This document shows positions 4,520 to 6,045 of a stretch of DNA of 6,045 nucleotides, one piece after another; positions within the stretch are counted from its first letter, which is position 1; each line of letters opens with the position of its first letter. The position numbers and the translations under genes were made by a program. The DNA lies in the NCBI GenBank assembly GCA_020200615.1, contig JAIVIH010000088.1, positions 1 through 6,045 of the forward strand, read 5' to 3'. The notes below the pieces were generated by a model, which saw nothing but the letters and a program-made list of their open reading frames with translations, made no database searches and had not been told where the DNA came from. The DNA comes from Actinomycetota bacterium (GTDB lineage Bacteria; Actinomycetota; Acidimicrobiia; Acidimicrobiales; AC-14).

Positions 4520-5911
4520 ATGGCGACACAGGCGCTGAAGTGCGAGCGCCACGGGGAGTCCACCCGCCTGACCTGCGTGGACTGCGGTAAGCCCATCTGT
4601 CCCAAGTGCGCGGTCCGCACCGCGGTGGGGCTGAAGTGCGAGGACGACGCCACCCCCGCGGCCATTCCCGAGAAGGCGCTGGCCATGATGCGCCCCTCCC
4701 GCACCCCGCTGTACCTGGGGCTGGCCGGGCTGGCCGTCGCCGCCCTGTTGATCGCCTTCCTGGTCTCGTCGTCCGGGGACGATGACGATGAGCCGACCCA
4801 GGCCGCCCTTCCGCCGGTGGGTACGTGGACCCAGGCTCCCGACCTGGCCAGCATCCGGGGCACGACCGCGGCCGTCACCCTCAGGGACGGCAAGGTCCTA
4901 GTGGCCGGGGGCGGGGTGGGCGCCATTCCCGTCGCTGCCGCCGAGCTGTTCGACCCGGCCACCGGGCAGTGGCGGGCGACAGGGGCCCTGAACGAGGCCC
5001 GGCGCGGCCACGCCGCGGCGGTGATGGCCGACGGACGGGTGCTGGTGGCCGGCGGCCGCAACCCCGACGGCGACCCCACCCCCTCGGCCGAGCTCTACGA
5101 CCCGGCGACGGGCACCTGGGCGGTGACCGCGCCCATGAGCCTGGGCCGCATCGGCCCCACCCTGAGCGTGCTGGGGGACGGGCGGCTGCTGGTGGCCGGC
5201 GGCTCCGCACCCGGCACCGGCGGCGCCGGCGGCGGCCAGACCATCCGTCCCGACGCCACCGCCGAGATCTTCGATCCCCGGACGTCCACGTGGCGGACCA
5301 CCAACGCCATGAGCACGGCCCGCTTCGAGCACACGGCCACCGTGCTGGCCGACGGCAAGGTGCTGATGGCCGGGGGCCAGGGGCCGGGTGAGGGTGGCCG
5401 TCTGACGGCGCTGGTCACCACCGAGCTCTACGACCCTGCGGCCGACACCTTTGTGGGCTCCACCAACCTGGGCGAAGGGCGAGCCAACCACGCCGCCGTC
5501 CTGCTCAACGACAAGTCGACGGTTCTGGTCGTCGGAGGCGTGGGCGGGACCAACACCGACGTCTCCCTGGGGTCGGCCGAGCTGTACGACGCCCGCTCCG
5601 GCAGCTGGACCCGGGTCGCCCCCCTGGCCGGCTCGCGAACGGGGTCCAGCGCGACCCTGCTGGCCGACGGGCGGGTGCTGGTGGCCGGAGGGGAGTCCTC
5701 TACCCGGGGGCAGCGGCGGTCGCTGCGCCAGGGCGAGGTGTTCGACACGCAGAGCCGGGAGTGGCGTTCGGCGGGCGACATGGCCTGCCCCCGCAGCGAG
5801 CACGCCGCCGTCCTGTTGAGCGACGCCTCCGTGCTGGTGGTGGCGGGTGACGCCGCCTTCCCCGGTCAGGCGCCCATCGCCCAGGGATGCGCCGACCGCT
5901 ACCGGGCCTGA
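4520..5911 (+). CDS. Membrane-anchored Kelch propeller protein with B-box-like zinc finger, 463 aa
   Basis: Three parts are visible. Residues 8-40 hold C8-x2-H11, C19-x2-C22, C27-x2-C30 and C40, with GKPICPKC, like the B-box-type zinc domain found at the N-terminus of some bacterial rhomboid and membrane proteins. A basic RPSR then leads into one membrane helix (about 64-83), followed by DDDDE, so the zinc domain is inside and the rest outside. Residues 99-463 are Kelch repeats of the form (A/E)H-A-x-VL-x-DG-(K/R)-VLVAGG...AELYDPATGTW. VAGG-type turns occur at about 129, 177, 226, 284, 338, 389 and 441, giving seven blades. The last blade lacks its closing strand, which the N-terminal VGTW (100-103) would supply as in Velcro closure. 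The only outside cysteines are C423 and C457, both in the last blade. It is likely a ligand- or glycan-binding or scaffold protein at the cell surface. The binding partner is unknown. The start has a good SD. Confidence 0.93.
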   Translation: MATQALKCERHGESTRLTCVDCGKPICPKCAVRTAVGLKCEDDATPAAIPEKALAMMRPSRTPLYLGLAGLAVAALLIAFLVSSSGDDDDEPTQAALPPVGTWTQAPDLASIRGTTAAVTLRDGKVLVAGGGVGAIPVAAAELFDPATGQWRATGALNEARRGHAAAVMADGRVLVAGGRNPDGDPTPSAELYDPATGTWAVTAPMSLGRIGPTLSVLGDGRLLVAGGSAPGTGGAGGGQTIRPDATAEIFDPRTSTWRTTNAMSTARFEHTATVLADGKVLMAGGQGPGEGGRLTALVTTELYDPAADTFVGSTNLGEGRANHAAVLLNDKSTVLVVGGVGGTNTDVSLGSAELYDARSGSWTRVAPLAGSRTGSSATLLADGRVLVAGGESSTRGQRRSLRQGEVFDTQSREWRSAGDMACPRSEHAAVLLSDASVLVVAGDAAFPGQAPIAQGCADRYRA

Positions 5912-5912
5912 C

Positions 5913-6045
5913 TCAGTCGCTCCGGGAGGCCCGGAAGGTACGGAGCCGGAGGCTGTTGCTGACGACGAACACGCTGGAGAAGGCCATGGCCGCTCCCGCC
6001 AGCAGTGGGTTCATGAAGCCGGCGGCGGCCACGGGCAGGGCGGCC
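5913..6045 (-). CDS. P1B-type heavy-metal (probably Cu+) translocating ATPase, C-terminal fragment
   Basis: Only the last 43 residues are present, and the gene continues beyond the right edge. Read from the edge, the segment includes [20 protein letters not shown] and [10 protein letters not shown], ending at TGA 5915-5913. This matches the last membrane helix of P1B ATPases, where NP-x-A-x-AMAFSS-x-x-VV-x-N-x-LRLR is highly conserved. The MAFSS (M-x-x-S-S) signature is part of the transmembrane metal site typical of Cu+ pumps such as CopA. The full family is about 700-800 residues. The protein would export metal across the inner membrane using ATP. It is convergent with the Kelch gene, with one base between the two stop codons and no visible terminator. 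Cu+ specificity is likely but rests on this helix alone. Confidence 0.82.
   Translation of the reverse strand, partial: AALPVAAAGFMNPLLAGAAMAFSSVFVVSNSLRLRTFRASRSD

Noticed and set aside
4898..5803. 301-codon minus-strand open frame opposite the Kelch gene
   Set aside because: It mirrors the Kelch repeats and gives Gly/Arg/His-rich sequence with no domain.

Overview
This 6.0-kb window is very GC-rich, with near-saturated G/C at third codon positions, GTG starts and tightly packed genes. That suggests a high-GC actinobacterium. An Acidimicrobiia-like or uncultured actinobacterial source is possible, but this is inference and no rRNA or marker gene is present. I see no tRNA, rRNA, CRISPR array, insertion sequence or phage gene.

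Layout. Positions 1-1415 (minus strand) hold the first 471 codons of a single-pass membrane protein, cut by the left edge. It has a long acidic, proline-rich cytoplasmic N-terminus with peptide repeats, one membrane helix and an outside domain resembling the PsbP/Mog1 fold. A 214-bp divergent spacer follows, carrying a good sigma70-type promoter (TTGACC-18-TATTCT) and a tandemly duplicated ribosome-binding-site/start-codon module. Positions 1630-2883 (plus strand) form a tight four-gene operon: three tiny single-pass membrane proteins (88, 95 and 83 aa) joined by TAATG and ATGA overlaps, then a 148-aa soluble protein of unknown function 5 nt downstream. A GC-rich hairpin sits on the last stop codon. 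Positions 2945-3700 encode a CbbY-like HAD phosphatase with all four motifs. Positions 3775-4477 encode a tandem ferredoxin-like (ABM-superfamily-like) protein whose reading frame is broken near 3958. Positions 4520-5911 encode a membrane protein with a B-box-like zinc-binding N-terminus and an outside seven-bladed Kelch propeller. Positions 5913-6045 (minus strand) are the extreme C-terminus of a P1B-type metal ATPase, converging on the Kelch gene with a 1-bp gap.

How the genes relate. Three of the eight intact or partial plus- and minus-strand loci outside the small operon are ordinary housekeeping-type enzymes or transporters. The coherent, undescribed-looking unit is the 1630-2883 operon. 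Its first and third proteins share spaced motifs (IGxQxxxIxxxL and D(K/R)ING) that suggest paralogy, so a small heteromeric membrane assembly with a soluble partner is a reasonable hypothesis. Its function cannot be read from sequence. The two larger membrane proteins (PsbP-like and Kelch) share one topology: N-terminus inside, one helix, folded domain outside.
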